DNA of 64,000 nucleotides from an uncultured Eubacteriales bacterium (GCA_900539455.1 UQCD01000011.1:10703-74702); one strand, 5' to 3'; numbered from the stretch's first letter, positions 27,099-36,266 are shown. Numbers and translations are program-made. Notes: generated by a model from the sequence alone, not told the origin.

Positions 27099-29753
27099 TT
27101 ATATTTGTGACTTCAAGGTTTCTTTTGCTGCTGCAAGTGCTTCTTCAATTTTTTCTGGATTTTTACCACCTGCCTGAGCCATATTTGGGCGTCCGCCACC
27201 GCCACCACCAAGAGTTTTTGCTACCTCTTTAATGATATTTCCTGCGTGTACACCTTTTTTTACTAAGTCATCTGTTGCCATCGCAATAAGATTTACCTTG
27301 TCCTCTGAAACCTTAGAGGCTAAAACAACAACACCACTTTCAAGCTTGCCCTTAAGGTCATCACCTAAGTTTCTAAGCTCGTTCATTTCAATATTTGGTG
27401 TACTGATTCCTAAGAATTTAACACCATTAACTTCTTCTACCTTACTCATTACATCACCCATTGCCTGTGATGCAGCCTTGCTCTTTAAGGACTCGTTTTC
27501 GCTTGTAAGTGCCTTAATTTCTGAAAGCATATGAGTAAGCTTGTCATTAATATTTGCCGGAGTAGCCTTAATTAGCTTAAGGACTTCATCAAACTTAGCT
27601 TCTACCTCTTTGTAGTAATTAAATACTGCATTGCCAGTTAAAGCTTCAATTCTTCTAACACCTGCTGCAATACCTGTTTCTGAAACAATCTTAAAGGCAT
27701 TGATTACACCTGTATTGCTTACATGTGTACCACCACAGAATTCCTTTGAAAATTCTCCCATACATACAACTCTGACTACATCTCCATACTTTTCGCCGAA
27801 AAGTGCCTTTGCTCCTGTCTTTTTAGCATCCTCTATACTAAGCACCTTTGTTTCAACAGGAATTGAAGCTGCAATTTTTTCATTTACTATTGCTTCAACC
27901 TTGGCAAGCTCTTCATCTGTCATAGCTGAAAAATGTGTAAAGTCAAATCTCAATCTGTCCGGTGTAACCAATGAGCCAGCCTGTTCTACATGAGAACCAA
28001 GAACCATTCTAAGTGCTTCCTGTAACAAGTGAGTTGCACTATGATTCTTAGCTGTATCAGCTCTAAGTCCTTCATTTACCTTTAGGGTAACTACATCATC
28101 AGTTTTAAAACAGCCCTTTATAACCACTCCAACATGACCAACTCTGCCACCCTTCAATTTGATTGTATCGTTAACATTAAATATGCTGTTGCCTAAGGTA
28201 ATAACACCTGTATCACCCTGCTGACCACCCATTGTTGCATAAAATGGAGTTTTATCTACTATAATAGTGCCTTCCATACCTTCTGAAAGCTCACTCACAA
28301 TTTCTTTATCTGTTGTCAATACTAAAATCCTGCTTTCGTCAGTAAGAGTTTCATATCCCACAAATTCAGAAGTAATTGATGGATTAATCTGGTCATATAC
28401 AGTTGCGTCAGCTCCCATATAGTTGCTTTCTTTTCTAGCTCCTCTGGCAGTTTCCTTCTGCTTGTCCATAGCCTTATTAAAGCCATCCATATCAACACTG
28501 AAACCTTTTTCCTCAAGGATTTCAACTGTTAAATCAATAGGAAAGCCATAAGTATCATATAATTTAAAGGCATTGTCACCACTTAAGCAGTTTTCTTTAT
28601 TTTTTACTAATTCATCCTCCATATCTGAAAGAATTTTCAGACCCTGATCTATTGTTTTATTGAAGTTTTCTTCCTCGGTCGTTAATACCTTTAAGATAAG
28701 CTCTCTTTTTTCTTCTAATTCTGGATAGCCGTCCTTACTGCTATCAATAACTGTAGTTGCAAGCTTTGCTAAAAATAATCCGTCAATACCTAATGTTCTG
28801 CCGTGTCTAGCCGCTCTTCTAAGTAATCTTCTAAATACATAGCCTCTGCCTTCATTTGAAGGAATGATACCATCCGAAGCCATAAAGGTAACCGAACGGA
28901 TATGGTCAGTAATAAGTCTTATGGAAACATCCTGCTTTTCATCCTCCAAATACTTAACACCTGCCAACTCACATATTCTGTCACGAATAGCCTTCATTGT
29001 ATCAATATCAAATACTGAATCAACCTCCTGTACAACTACAGCAAGCCTTTCAAGTCCCATACCTGTATCAATATTTTTCTGTTTTAATTCTGTATAATTG
29101 TGATGTCCATCACTTTCAAACTGAGTGAATACATTGTTCCAGACCTCCATAAATCTGTCGCAATCACAGCCCACCTTACAATCTGGCTTTCCACAGCCAT
29201 ATTTAATTCCTCTATCATAATAAATTTCTGAGCAAGGACCACAAGGACCTGCACCATGCTCCCAGAAATTATCACAATCTCCATTTTCATCTCTATAAAA
29301 ACGAGTGATTTTTTCTGCTGGAACGCCTACTTCCTTAGTCCAGATGTTAAAGGCTTCTTCATCATCAGCATATATAGAAGGATATAATCTATCCTCTTCC
29401 ATACCAATAACCTTTGTTAAAAATTCCCATGACCAGTTAATTGCTTCATGCTTGAAATAATCACCAAAAGAGAAATTTCCTAACATTTCAAAGAAGGTTA
29501 GATGTCTTGCTGTCTTGCCAACATTATCAATGTCACCAGTTCTAATACATTTCTGGCAGGTTGTAACTCTTTTTCTTGGTGGAATTTCCTGTCCTGTAAA
29601 ATATGGTTTTAATGGCGCCATACCTGCATTAATTAAAAGCAAGCTATTGTCATTATGCGGAACTAATGAGAAGCTGTTCATTTTCAAATGACCCTTACTC
29701 TCAAAAAATTCCAAATATTTTCTTCTAAGCTCATTTACACCGTACTTTTCCAT
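27099..29753 (-). CDS. alaS: Alanyl-tRNA synthetase
   Basis: 884 residues, full length: class II catalytic core with motif 2 (about residues 30-250), the editing domain with its zinc ligands HSATHLLQ and CGGTH, and the C-terminal oligomerisation/C-Ala domain ending in GGGGGGRPNMAQAGGK. The start is placed at 29753 (MEKYGVNELR) because GGAGG lies five bases upstream; a longer frame from 29768 includes the ribosome site itself. No T-box is present in the 71-base gap upstream. Confidence 0.97.
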   Translation of the reverse strand: MEKYGVNELRRKYLEFFESKGHLKMNSFSLVPHNDNSLLLINAGMAPLKPYFTGQEIPPRKRVTTCQKCIRTGDIDNVGKTARHLTFFEMLGNFSFGDYFKHEAINWSWEFLTKVIGMEEDRLYPSIYADDEEAFNIWTKEVGVPAEKITRFYRDENGDCDNFWEHGAGPCGPCSEIYYDRGIKYGCGKPDCKVGCDCDRFMEVWNNVFTQFESDGHHNYTELKQKNIDTGMGLERLAVVVQEVDSVFDIDTMKAIRDRICELAGVKYLEDEKQDVSIRLITDHIRSVTFMASDGIIPSNEGRGYVFRRLLRRAARHGRTLGIDGLFLAKLATTVIDSSKDGYPELEEKRELILKVLTTEEENFNKTIDQGLKILSDMEDELVKNKENCLSGDNAFKLYDTYGFPIDLTVEILEEKGFSVDMDGFNKAMDKQKETARGARKESNYMGADATVYDQINPSITSEFVGYETLTDESRILVLTTDKEIVSELSEGMEGTIIVDKTPFYATMGGQQGDTGVITLGNSIFNVNDTIKLKGGRVGHVGVVIKGCFKTDDVVTLKVNEGLRADTAKNHSATHLLQEALRMVLGSHVEQAGSLVTPDRLRFDFTHFSAMTDEELAKVEAIVNEKIAASIPVETKVLSIEDAKKTGAKALFGEKYGDVVRVVCMGEFSKEFCGGTHVSNTGVINAFKIVSETGIAAGVRRIEALTGNAVFNYYKEVEAKFDEVLKLIKATPANINDKLTHMLSEIKALTSENESLKSKAASQAMGDVMSKVEEVNGVKFLGISTPNIEMNELRNLGDDLKGKLESGVVVLASKVSEDKVNLIAMATDDLVKKGVHAGNIIKEVAKTLGGGGGGRPNMAQAGGKNPEKIEEALAAAKETLKSQI

Positions 29754-29824
29754 AGTGTCCTCCAACAATAAGTAATTTTTAAATTAATATTCATTCTATA
29801 ATAAGGTAATGAATTCTTCTAGTA

Positions 29825-29965
29825 TTAAGCATTTTCTGCTTTCTTTGCAGTTTTACTATCCTTAGCATCTCTAAGCTTCTTGCCTACAAATACGCCAGCA
29901 ACTGCAACTGCAACGATTGAAACAAATTCTATTGAATAGAATATAAGCATTTTGAAAAATTCCAT
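29825..29965 (-). CDS. 46-residue single-helix membrane peptide
   Basis: A small gene between the GGDEF gene and alaS. AAAGGAG sits eight bases before the ATG at 29965. The product is 46 residues: a hydrophobic helix (about 5-27, with LIFYSIEFVSIVAVAVAGVF) and a basic Lys/Ala/Asp tail starting GKKLRDAKDSKTAKK, so most likely one membrane span with the tail in the cytosol. No known family recognised. Strong ribosome site and membrane-protein composition argue it is real. Confidence 0.7.
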   Translation of the reverse strand: MEFFKMLIFYSIEFVSIVAVAVAGVFVGKKLRDAKDSKTAKKAENA

Positions 29966-30015
29966 ATATGTCACTCCTTTTCTTCAATATCAACTTACAA
30001 TATTTTTGAATTTTA

Positions 30016-31326
30016 TCACATTTTTGTACCAATTTCAATACCGTTAGCTACTACTATTGTGTTTCGTCCACCCTGCTTTCCCTCGTATAATTTATCATCT
30101 GCCTCTTTTATGATTTCCTCTGACTGCATAGAGGTATTGCCCAGTGCCATACCAAAGGTCATAGTAACCTTTATCTGATTATTTTCATATTCAATAACGG
30201 TATGTTCTATTTCCTTATGAATATCAGCAACTATATCATAGACCTTTTCCGGACTTATTTTATAACAGCAGATCAAAAATTCCTCTCCTCCCCATCTGAT
30301 TACAAAGCCGTTATTTGCAACCTTGTTTTTAATAATGCTTGAAACCTTCTTTAAAACCATATCTCCGGCTACATGTCCATAAGTATCATTTACCTTTTTA
30401 AAGTAATCTATATCTCCCATTATAATAGTAATCTGCTCATTGTACTGCTGATTTCTATTCCATACAGACTGAAACTGCATCTCACCAAATCGCCTGTTAT
30501 ATAGTCCGGTAAGTGCGTCCTGCTCGATAAGCTTTCTAAGCGAATTTTTCATTTCCGTTGTGGACTTTCCTATCTGATATAATTCATCATTTCTCTTATA
30601 CACACTTTCTGATAATTCTACATCAAAGTTATGATTTGACACTTCTTCCATATAACTTTCCAGATTTCTAATATCTCTGATCAAACCATTTGAATATGCA
30701 CAGGTTATAATTATAGTAATTATCATTATAGCTATTGGCACAAGAAAAATTGGAATTACTGCCTTTATAATAAGTGACTTGACCTCCTTTTCCGGGTCAA
30801 GAATTGCAATCATTCCTGCGATACTGTTATCGCTATTTTTTAATGGAATATAATAGGCATAATACCTGCTATTTCCAATTTTCACATTGGTATAAAAGTT
30901 TTCCCTGCCATTTTCCAATACATCCTTTTTCACTACCGTTGGCGCTTCTGTATACAAAAATCTTTTTCCTGTATCATCCACTATAGTAGTAACTGCTCTT
31001 ATTTCACCATAGAAAAGTGTAATTTCTTTGTCTGACTTTCTAGAAATGTCATCAACATAATCCCCTATTAAATCAGTAAGATTATTATTGCCCTTATACA
31101 ATATTATCTGATTATTTTTTCTTTCTACAGAATAATCCCCCTCATACATATCATCAATATATCTGATAATAGTTTCACCCAAATTACCCATATTAACCCT
31201 TACCTGCTTTTGCAAAACACTATTTATTTTATCTGTACTAACCAAAATTAAAATAAAGCAGATTACAATAATTGGAATAATGTTTAATGCCAGCAGGCTT
31301 TTCTTAATAGTTCCTTTGTGCTTCAT
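30016..31326 (-). CDS. Membrane diguanylate cyclase (Cache-HAMP-GGDEF)
   Basis: 436 residues: membrane helix at 9-29, an extracellular Cache-like sensing domain (about 35-185), second helix at about 189-210, HAMP (about 211-262), and a C-terminal GGDEF domain. The active-site loop is GGEEF (346-350), an active variant, so it probably makes c-di-GMP. No RxxD inhibitory site precedes it. The ligand is unknown. It is the only c-di-GMP enzyme in the window. Confidence 0.93.
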   Translation of the reverse strand: MKHKGTIKKSLLALNIIPIIVICFILILVSTDKINSVLQKQVRVNMGNLGETIIRYIDDMYEGDYSVERKNNQIILYKGNNNLTDLIGDYVDDISRKSDKEITLFYGEIRAVTTIVDDTGKRFLYTEAPTVVKKDVLENGRENFYTNVKIGNSRYYAYYIPLKNSDNSIAGMIAILDPEKEVKSLIIKAVIPIFLVPIAIMIITIIITCAYSNGLIRDIRNLESYMEEVSNHNFDVELSESVYKRNDELYQIGKSTTEMKNSLRKLIEQDALTGLYNRRFGEMQFQSVWNRNQQYNEQITIIMGDIDYFKKVNDTYGHVAGDMVLKKVSSIIKNKVANNGFVIRWGGEEFLICCYKISPEKVYDIVADIHKEIEHTVIEYENNQIKVTMTFGMALGNTSMQSEEIIKEADDKLYEGKQGGRNTIVVANGIEIGTKM

Positions 31327-31349
31327 TCTTACATTCCTTCTTTACTATC

Positions 31350-33029
31350 CTACCAGCTTCCAGTATTCATAAAATTGTCAGCCAGCTCCTTTGCTGCATT
31401 TATAATGCTATCATCGTATCCTATAATTTTTAACAGCTTAATGGCATTTCTTGTTGTAGCCCTTCCCTTATTTAAAATATAATTAAACTTAATATCATCA
31501 TCTAATACATTTTCTTCAAAATGATAATTTGAATAATACATTTCTAAAATGTGTGTCAGTTCAATATCGTGTGTAGCTGCAAAGCAAATAACATTATCTT
31601 TGCATAAGCTTTTTAAAATCTCTGACGATGCCGCAATACGCTCTATTGTATTTGTGCCACGAAGCACCTCATCTACAAAGCAGATCATAGGTTTTTCTTC
31701 ACCGGCAGCATCAATAATTCTCTTTAAGGCTTTAATTTCAACTATATAATAGCTCTCGTTATTTTTAAGATCATCGCGAAGTGACATAGATGAATACACT
31801 CTGAACGGACTAATCTCAAAATTTCTCGCTGTAGCAATAAATATTGTTCTTGATAATATAACATTTATAGCTACAGTTTTTAAAAAGGTGGATTTTCCTG
31901 ACGCATTACTTCCTGTAAGTAACACTCCCTGCTTTTCAAATATAGAATTTGCTACAGGCTCACTAATTAATGGATGATAAATATCATTAAAATTAATATG
32001 CTTTTCTAAGGAATAATTAATATCTGGAATTGCAAAATATCCATAGTGATTATTTAGGTACTTTCTGTAAGATGCAACAGCTATAGCTGCCTCGATACGG
32101 CCAATACATAAATAAAGTGCATCAATATGCTCCATATGTGCTTTTGTGGTAGTAAGCATAGAATTAAACTTAATAATATCTAAATGGAATATCATTCTTA
32201 CATAATCCATAATAATTTCTATTATAGAGCCTGTCATACCATCCGAAATCAAAAACAATCCCTTTTGTAATGATTGAAGATTCTTGTTTATCTGTTTTAT
32301 ATCAGATTTATATTTTTCAAAATCATTGCTTAGTAACCCCTCTAGCTTTTTGGATACTATATTTATATTAATTAAATATTTAAAGCATATAAAATAGCTT
32401 TCAATTACACTTTTTTGTCTATAATAAGTAATTACATTGTATGCCAAGGACACTATAAAGAACACAACACCAATAGGTGGATTTACAATCAACAAAGCTG
32501 TAGCAGCAATAAATGCAACTATCTGAATATAATGAACTAAATTACTTCTTTCTCCTAAATCACCTAATCTATGAATAAAATCGAAGAAGCCAATCTTTTT
32601 AGAGCGTCCAATCTGACAAAGAAGCTTTTGTATTTCTTTTGCGTTATCCTCATTTTTTTCAAAGCTTGAAACCATTTTGTCAAACTCCTTAAGTTCCTCC
32701 TGCTCTCTAGGTGTACGGAGCAGCATATATAAATACTCTTCACCCATAGATGAATAAGTGTTGTTTATATTAACAAACACCTCATCCATACTCAAATCAT
32801 TCCATGTAATATCGTCTATATTTTCTTCATAGGTATTTTTTAAAGCCCTATATAAACTGGCTATTCTGTTCATTTCTGTTTCTGTATAATCCCTGTCCGG
32901 AATAGCTCCATAGTTTTTATTAATGTATTCATTTAATCTTCTCTGCTTTTCTTTATTACTTCTGTATGATTGAATTGCAAAAACTATCGCAATAACCACT
33001 ACAAAACCTATATATACATATCCTTCCAT
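31350..33029 (-). CDS. Membrane-anchored MutS-like ATPase
   Basis: 559 residues. An N-terminal membrane helix (about 4-20), a further hydrophobic pair near 168-205, a helical core, and a C-terminal MutS-type ATPase with Walker A GSNASGKST (about 370-378), Walker B ICFVDEVLRGTNTIERI and the ATHDIEL switch. It lacks the mismatch-binding and connector domains of MutS. Such membrane MutS-like proteins are common in Firmicutes, function unknown; a DNA repair role should not be assumed. Confidence 0.85.
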   Translation of the reverse strand: MEGYVYIGFVVVIAIVFAIQSYRSNKEKQRRLNEYINKNYGAIPDRDYTETEMNRIASLYRALKNTYEENIDDITWNDLSMDEVFVNINNTYSSMGEEYLYMLLRTPREQEELKEFDKMVSSFEKNEDNAKEIQKLLCQIGRSKKIGFFDFIHRLGDLGERSNLVHYIQIVAFIAATALLIVNPPIGVVFFIVSLAYNVITYYRQKSVIESYFICFKYLININIVSKKLEGLLSNDFEKYKSDIKQINKNLQSLQKGLFLISDGMTGSIIEIIMDYVRMIFHLDIIKFNSMLTTTKAHMEHIDALYLCIGRIEAAIAVASYRKYLNNHYGYFAIPDINYSLEKHINFNDIYHPLISEPVANSIFEKQGVLLTGSNASGKSTFLKTVAINVILSRTIFIATARNFEISPFRVYSSMSLRDDLKNNESYYIVEIKALKRIIDAAGEEKPMICFVDEVLRGTNTIERIAASSEILKSLCKDNVICFAATHDIELTHILEMYYSNYHFEENVLDDDIKFNYILNKGRATTRNAIKLLKIIGYDDSIINAAKELADNFMNTGSW

Positions 33030-33055
33030 AATACCTCCAACATAAATATAACTTA

Positions 33056-33090
33056 ATTATACTATAATTTATGTGGATATTCCACATAAA
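33056..33090 (-). promoter_or_regulatory. -10 element and perfect palindrome before the MutS-like gene
   Basis: TATAAT at 33061-33056 follows a perfect inverted repeat with nine-base arms, TTTATGTGG and CCACATAAA, around a five-base centre (33068-33090). The repeat covers the space where the -35 box should be, so it may be a repressor site or activator site. Confidence 0.55.
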
Positions 33091-33097
33091 AATAAAA

Positions 33098-33116
33098 AAT
33101 CAGACTGGCTGATTTA
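33098..33116 (-). terminator. Second intrinsic terminator after gpmI
   Basis: Short stem AATCAG / CTGATT followed by a T-rich run, directly after the main gpmI terminator. The two together isolate gpmI from the gene downstream. Confidence 0.6.
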
Positions 33117-33121
33117 AAAAA

Positions 33122-33157
33122 ACAAGGCTACTCCTTTAATGTAAAGAGTAGCCTTGT
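33122..33157 (-). terminator. Intrinsic terminator of gpmI
   Basis: Perfect 11-base stem CAAGGCTACTC / GAGTAGCCTTG followed by seven T on the minus strand, about 20 bases after the gpmI stop. Confidence 0.9.
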
Positions 33158-33177
33158 AGACTGTTTTTACTACACTA

Positions 33178-34719
33178 TTATTTAATAAGCAAAGACTTTC
33201 CTGTCATTTCCTCTGGCTGCTTCATGCCCATAAGCTCAATAAGCGTTGGAACTATATCAGCAAGACAGCCATTTTCTCTTAATTTGTATGCTGGATCAGC
33301 ATTTACAAGAATAAACGGAACTGGGTTTGTAGTATGTGCTGTAAATGGTGCACCTGTTTCGTAATCAATAAGCATCTCTGCATTTCCGTGGTCTGCACAA
33401 ATAAACAACTGGCCGTCTACCTGCTTGATAAATTCTACTACTTCGCCGACACATTCATCAATAACCTCTATAGCCTTAACTGCTGCATCAACAACCCCTG
33501 TATGACCAACCATATCCGGATTAGCAAAGTTACAAATAATTACATCATATTTTCCACCTGTTATAGCCTTACATAACTCATCACATACTGTATAAGCACT
33601 CATTCTAGGCTTTTTATCATAAGTTGGAACATATTTTGGTGAATTAACAAGTATTCTGTCCTCTCCCTTGTTTGGCTCTTCTACACCACCATTAAAGAAG
33701 AAGGTAACATGTGCATATTTTTCTGTTTCAGCTATTCTGGCCTGAGTCATATTGTTAGCTGCTAAAAATTCACCAAAGGTATTTGTCAACTGAACCTTTT
33801 TGAAAGCAACAAGCTTGTTTGGAATTGTAACATCATATTCTGTGAAGCATACAAATTCTACATTTTTTCTTGTGCCTCTGTTAAAGCCATTAAAATCATC
33901 ATCACAGAAGGCTCTGGTCATTTCTCTTGCTCTATCCGGTCTAAAGTTAAAGAAAACAACTGAATCATTATCATTAACTGTAGCTACAGGAGCTCCGTTA
34001 TTTGTAATAACTACCGGAACAACAAACTCATCATTAACACCCTTTTCATAAGATGCTGCAATAGCTTCTACAGGGTCATCAGCTTTTTCCCCTTCACCAG
34101 CAGTAATTGCTACATAAGCCTTTTCAACTCTATCCCAGTTGTTATCTCTATCCATTGCATAATAACGGCCAGAAACAGATGCTACTTCACCAACACCGAT
34201 TTCCCTCATTTTGTTTACAAGTTCTTCCATAAAGCCCTTGCCAGATGTAGGTGCTGTATCTCTGCCATCAAGGAAAGCGTGTACATAAACCTTTGTAAGT
34301 CCAGCCTTCTTTGCTAATTCTAATAAACCATAAAGATGTGTATTATGGCTATGAACACCTCCGTCTGATAATAAACCAAATGTATGAAGTGCGCTTCCAT
34401 TCTTTTTACAATTTTCTACAGCAGCTACTAAAGCTTCGTTTGTAAAGAAGGTACCATCTTCTATTTCCTTTGTAATACGAGTAAGCTCCTGATAAACAAT
34501 TCTACCAGCACCCATATTAAGATGTCCAACCTCTGAATTTCCCATCTGTCCGTCTGGAAGTCCAACTGCCATACCACTAGCATAGCCTTTTACAAATGGA
34601 TATTCCTTCATAAGTCTATCCATTACTGGTGTCTTTGCTAATGCAACAGCATTTCCTTCTGTTCTATCATTTAATCCATATCCATCAAGTATCATTAAAA
34701 CGGTAGGTCTTTTAGCCAT
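33178..34719 (-). CDS. gpmI: Phosphoglycerate mutase, cofactor-independent
   Basis: 513 residues, alkaline-phosphatase superfamily. Interconverts 3- and 2-phosphoglycerate. The phospho-serine lies in QMGNSEVGHLNMG (about residues 58-70), and the manganese ligands include the C-terminal DHGNAE. Part of the glycolytic cluster but separated from tpiA by tyrS. It has its own promoter and a double terminator, so it is probably a single-gene transcript. Confidence 0.97.
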   Translation of the reverse strand: MAKRPTVLMILDGYGLNDRTEGNAVALAKTPVMDRLMKEYPFVKGYASGMAVGLPDGQMGNSEVGHLNMGAGRIVYQELTRITKEIEDGTFFTNEALVAAVENCKKNGSALHTFGLLSDGGVHSHNTHLYGLLELAKKAGLTKVYVHAFLDGRDTAPTSGKGFMEELVNKMREIGVGEVASVSGRYYAMDRDNNWDRVEKAYVAITAGEGEKADDPVEAIAASYEKGVNDEFVVPVVITNNGAPVATVNDNDSVVFFNFRPDRAREMTRAFCDDDFNGFNRGTRKNVEFVCFTEYDVTIPNKLVAFKKVQLTNTFGEFLAANNMTQARIAETEKYAHVTFFFNGGVEEPNKGEDRILVNSPKYVPTYDKKPRMSAYTVCDELCKAITGGKYDVIICNFANPDMVGHTGVVDAAVKAIEVIDECVGEVVEFIKQVDGQLFICADHGNAEMLIDYETGAPFTAHTTNPVPFILVNADPAYKLRENGCLADIVPTLIELMGMKQPEEMTGKSLLIK

Positions 34720-34750
34720 AATGTATCTCCTTTTATATCTTTTTCTATAA

Positions 34751-34809
34751 GTATAACCTACGATTAGTTATACCTTACATACTATAACATTAGAAAATAA
34801 ATTTATCAA
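34751..34809 (-). promoter_or_regulatory. Sigma-A promoter of gpmI with downstream inverted repeat
   Basis: TTGATA (34809-34804), 17-base spacer, TATAGT (34786-34781). Just downstream, GTATAAC and GTTATAC form perfect seven-base arms (34773-34751) around nine bases, a plausible operator or leader hairpin near the transcript start. Confidence 0.7.
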
Positions 34810-34871
34810 GTACAGTATTGTGCATATTTTTATCAATATTTCCGGCTAAATAGAGTAATTAATTATCATTT

Positions 34872-36095
34872 TTATATGGCTACAAGCTTATGAAATACTT
34901 TTTTACCCTTCTTCAGTTTAACACCATTAAGAATACTATCCCTTTCAATAATTGTTTCATATTCTTGCACCTTTTCTCCATTAATTGATACCCCACCCTG
35001 CTCAATTAATCGGCGTGCCTCGCTTCTGCTTTTGGCTAATCCACAAATAACAAATGCCTCCATAATTGAAATGCCATCCTCTGGTACTTCCTCAGCTTTA
35101 AGCTGTGTTGTTGGCATATTGCTGTCATCACCACTGCCATTAAAAAGTGCATATGCTGCAAGTTTCGCTTTATCTGCCTCCTCTTTTCCGTGTACAAGCT
35201 CTGTTAATGAATATGCAAGAATTTCTTTCTTTTCATTAATTCTTGTATCATCCCATTCATCCATTTTTTTAATTTCCTCTAACGGAATAAAGGTCAGCAT
35301 ACGAATACATTTCATAACATCTAAATCATCAATATTTCTCCAATATTGGTAAAACTCATATGGACTTGTTTTTTCAGGGTCAAGCCATACAGCACCCTTT
35401 GCAGTTTTACCCATTTTCTTTCCTTCACTATTCATTAAGAGTGTAATCGTCATAGCATAAGCATTATCTCCAGTTTTCTTACGGATTAAATCTGTACCAG
35501 CAAGCATATTACTCCACTGGTCATCTCCACCAAACTGCATATTACATCCATAGTGATTATGCAAATATAAAAAATCATAGCTTTGCATAATCATATAATT
35601 AAATTCAAAAAAGCTAAGACCTCTCTCCATACGCTGCTTGTAACATTCTGCACGCAGCATATTATTTACCGAAAAACACGCTCCCACATCTCTTAGAAGT
35701 TCTACATATTTTAAATTTAAAAGCCAGTCTGCATTATTTACAGCAATAGCCTTATTATCTCCAAACTCAATAAATCTGCTTATCTGCTTAAGAAAGCATT
35801 GACAATTATGCTGTATTGTTTCAGCACTCATCATACTTCTCATATCTGTTCTGCCACTAGGGTCACCTATAAAGCCAGTTCCTCCTCCAAGTAAAACTAC
35901 TGGTTTATTTCCTGCCATCTGAAGTCGCTTCATTAAGCATAATGCCATAAAATGACCAACATGCAATGAATCGGCTGTTGGGTCAAAGCCAATATAAAAT
36001 CTTGCCCCACCATTATTAATTAATTCTCTAATTTCCTTTTCATCTGTTACCTGAGCTATAAGACCTCTTTCCTGTAATTCTTCATATATATTCAT
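34872..36095 (-). CDS. tyrS: Tyrosyl-tRNA synthetase
   Basis: 407 residues from the chosen start; class I synthetase with the HIGH-like HVGHFM, the tyrosine pocket around YDFLYLHNHYGC and QFGGDDQWSN, the KMSKS-like KMGKT, and a C-terminal S4 RNA-binding domain. The ATG at 36095 is preferred: the AAAGGA site touches the earlier ATG at 36107 with no spacer, but lies about ten bases from 36095. It is inserted between tpiA and gpmI and preceded by its own promoter, leader and attenuator-like terminator. Confidence 0.95.
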   Translation of the reverse strand: MNIYEELQERGLIAQVTDEKEIRELINNGGARFYIGFDPTADSLHVGHFMALCLMKRLQMAGNKPVVLLGGGTGFIGDPSGRTDMRSMMSAETIQHNCQCFLKQISRFIEFGDNKAIAVNNADWLLNLKYVELLRDVGACFSVNNMLRAECYKQRMERGLSFFEFNYMIMQSYDFLYLHNHYGCNMQFGGDDQWSNMLAGTDLIRKKTGDNAYAMTITLLMNSEGKKMGKTAKGAVWLDPEKTSPYEFYQYWRNIDDLDVMKCIRMLTFIPLEEIKKMDEWDDTRINEKKEILAYSLTELVHGKEEADKAKLAAYALFNGSGDDSNMPTTQLKAEEVPEDGISIMEAFVICGLAKSRSEARRLIEQGGVSINGEKVQEYETIIERDSILNGVKLKKGKKVFHKLVAI

Positions 36096-36119
36096 ATACT
36101 TTTGCATCCTTTCATTAAA

Positions 36120-36153
36120 AAAGCCAGATAAGACTATTTCGTCTTATCTGGCC
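36120..36153 (-). terminator. Perfect intrinsic terminator before tyrS
   Basis: A 12-base perfect stem GCCAGATAAGAC / GTCTTATCTGGC around a six-base loop, followed by six T on the minus strand. It lies between the tyrS promoter and the tyrS ribosome site, the position of a transcription attenuator. It could instead end a short RNA made from the same promoter. Confidence 0.9.
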
Positions 36154-36232
36154 ATAATATAATGTCCATCCGGCAACCTTTATTCAGGTACCTTGCAAGG
36201 TGTTTTTTTACACCGTCCGACTTTTTTAACTT
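36154..36232 (-). ncRNA. Structured leader RNA upstream of tyrS, class unknown
   Basis: About 80 bases between the promoter and the terminator. On the minus strand it holds a GGTGT/ACACC hairpin with a seven-A loop, then a second stem in which GG-ACC pairs with GGT-CC around TGAATAAA, closed by possible GTC/GAC pairing of the ends. It contains the palindrome ACCTTGCAAGGT. The T-box signature (TGGTACCGCG-like) and stem I are missing, and I recognise no riboswitch class. Either a small attenuating leader of tyrS or an independent short RNA. Confidence 0.5.
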
Positions 36233-36236
36233 TTAT

Positions 36237-36266
36237 ATTATATTGTATTGTCATAGTTATATGCAA
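36237..36266 (-). promoter_or_regulatory. Sigma-A promoter of the tyrS leader
   Basis: Minus-strand TTGCAT (36266-36261), 18-base spacer, TATAAT (36242-36237), starting 20 bases after the tpiA stop. Confidence 0.7.

Noticed and set aside
29769..30015. T-box or leader upstream of alaS
   Set aside because: The space is filled by a 46-residue gene and a short gap with no terminator-antiterminator structure.
36120..36266. T-box riboswitch upstream of tyrS
   Set aside because: Only about 110 transcribed bases, no stem I, no specifier loop and no conserved antiterminator bulge. The element is reported as an unknown leader instead.
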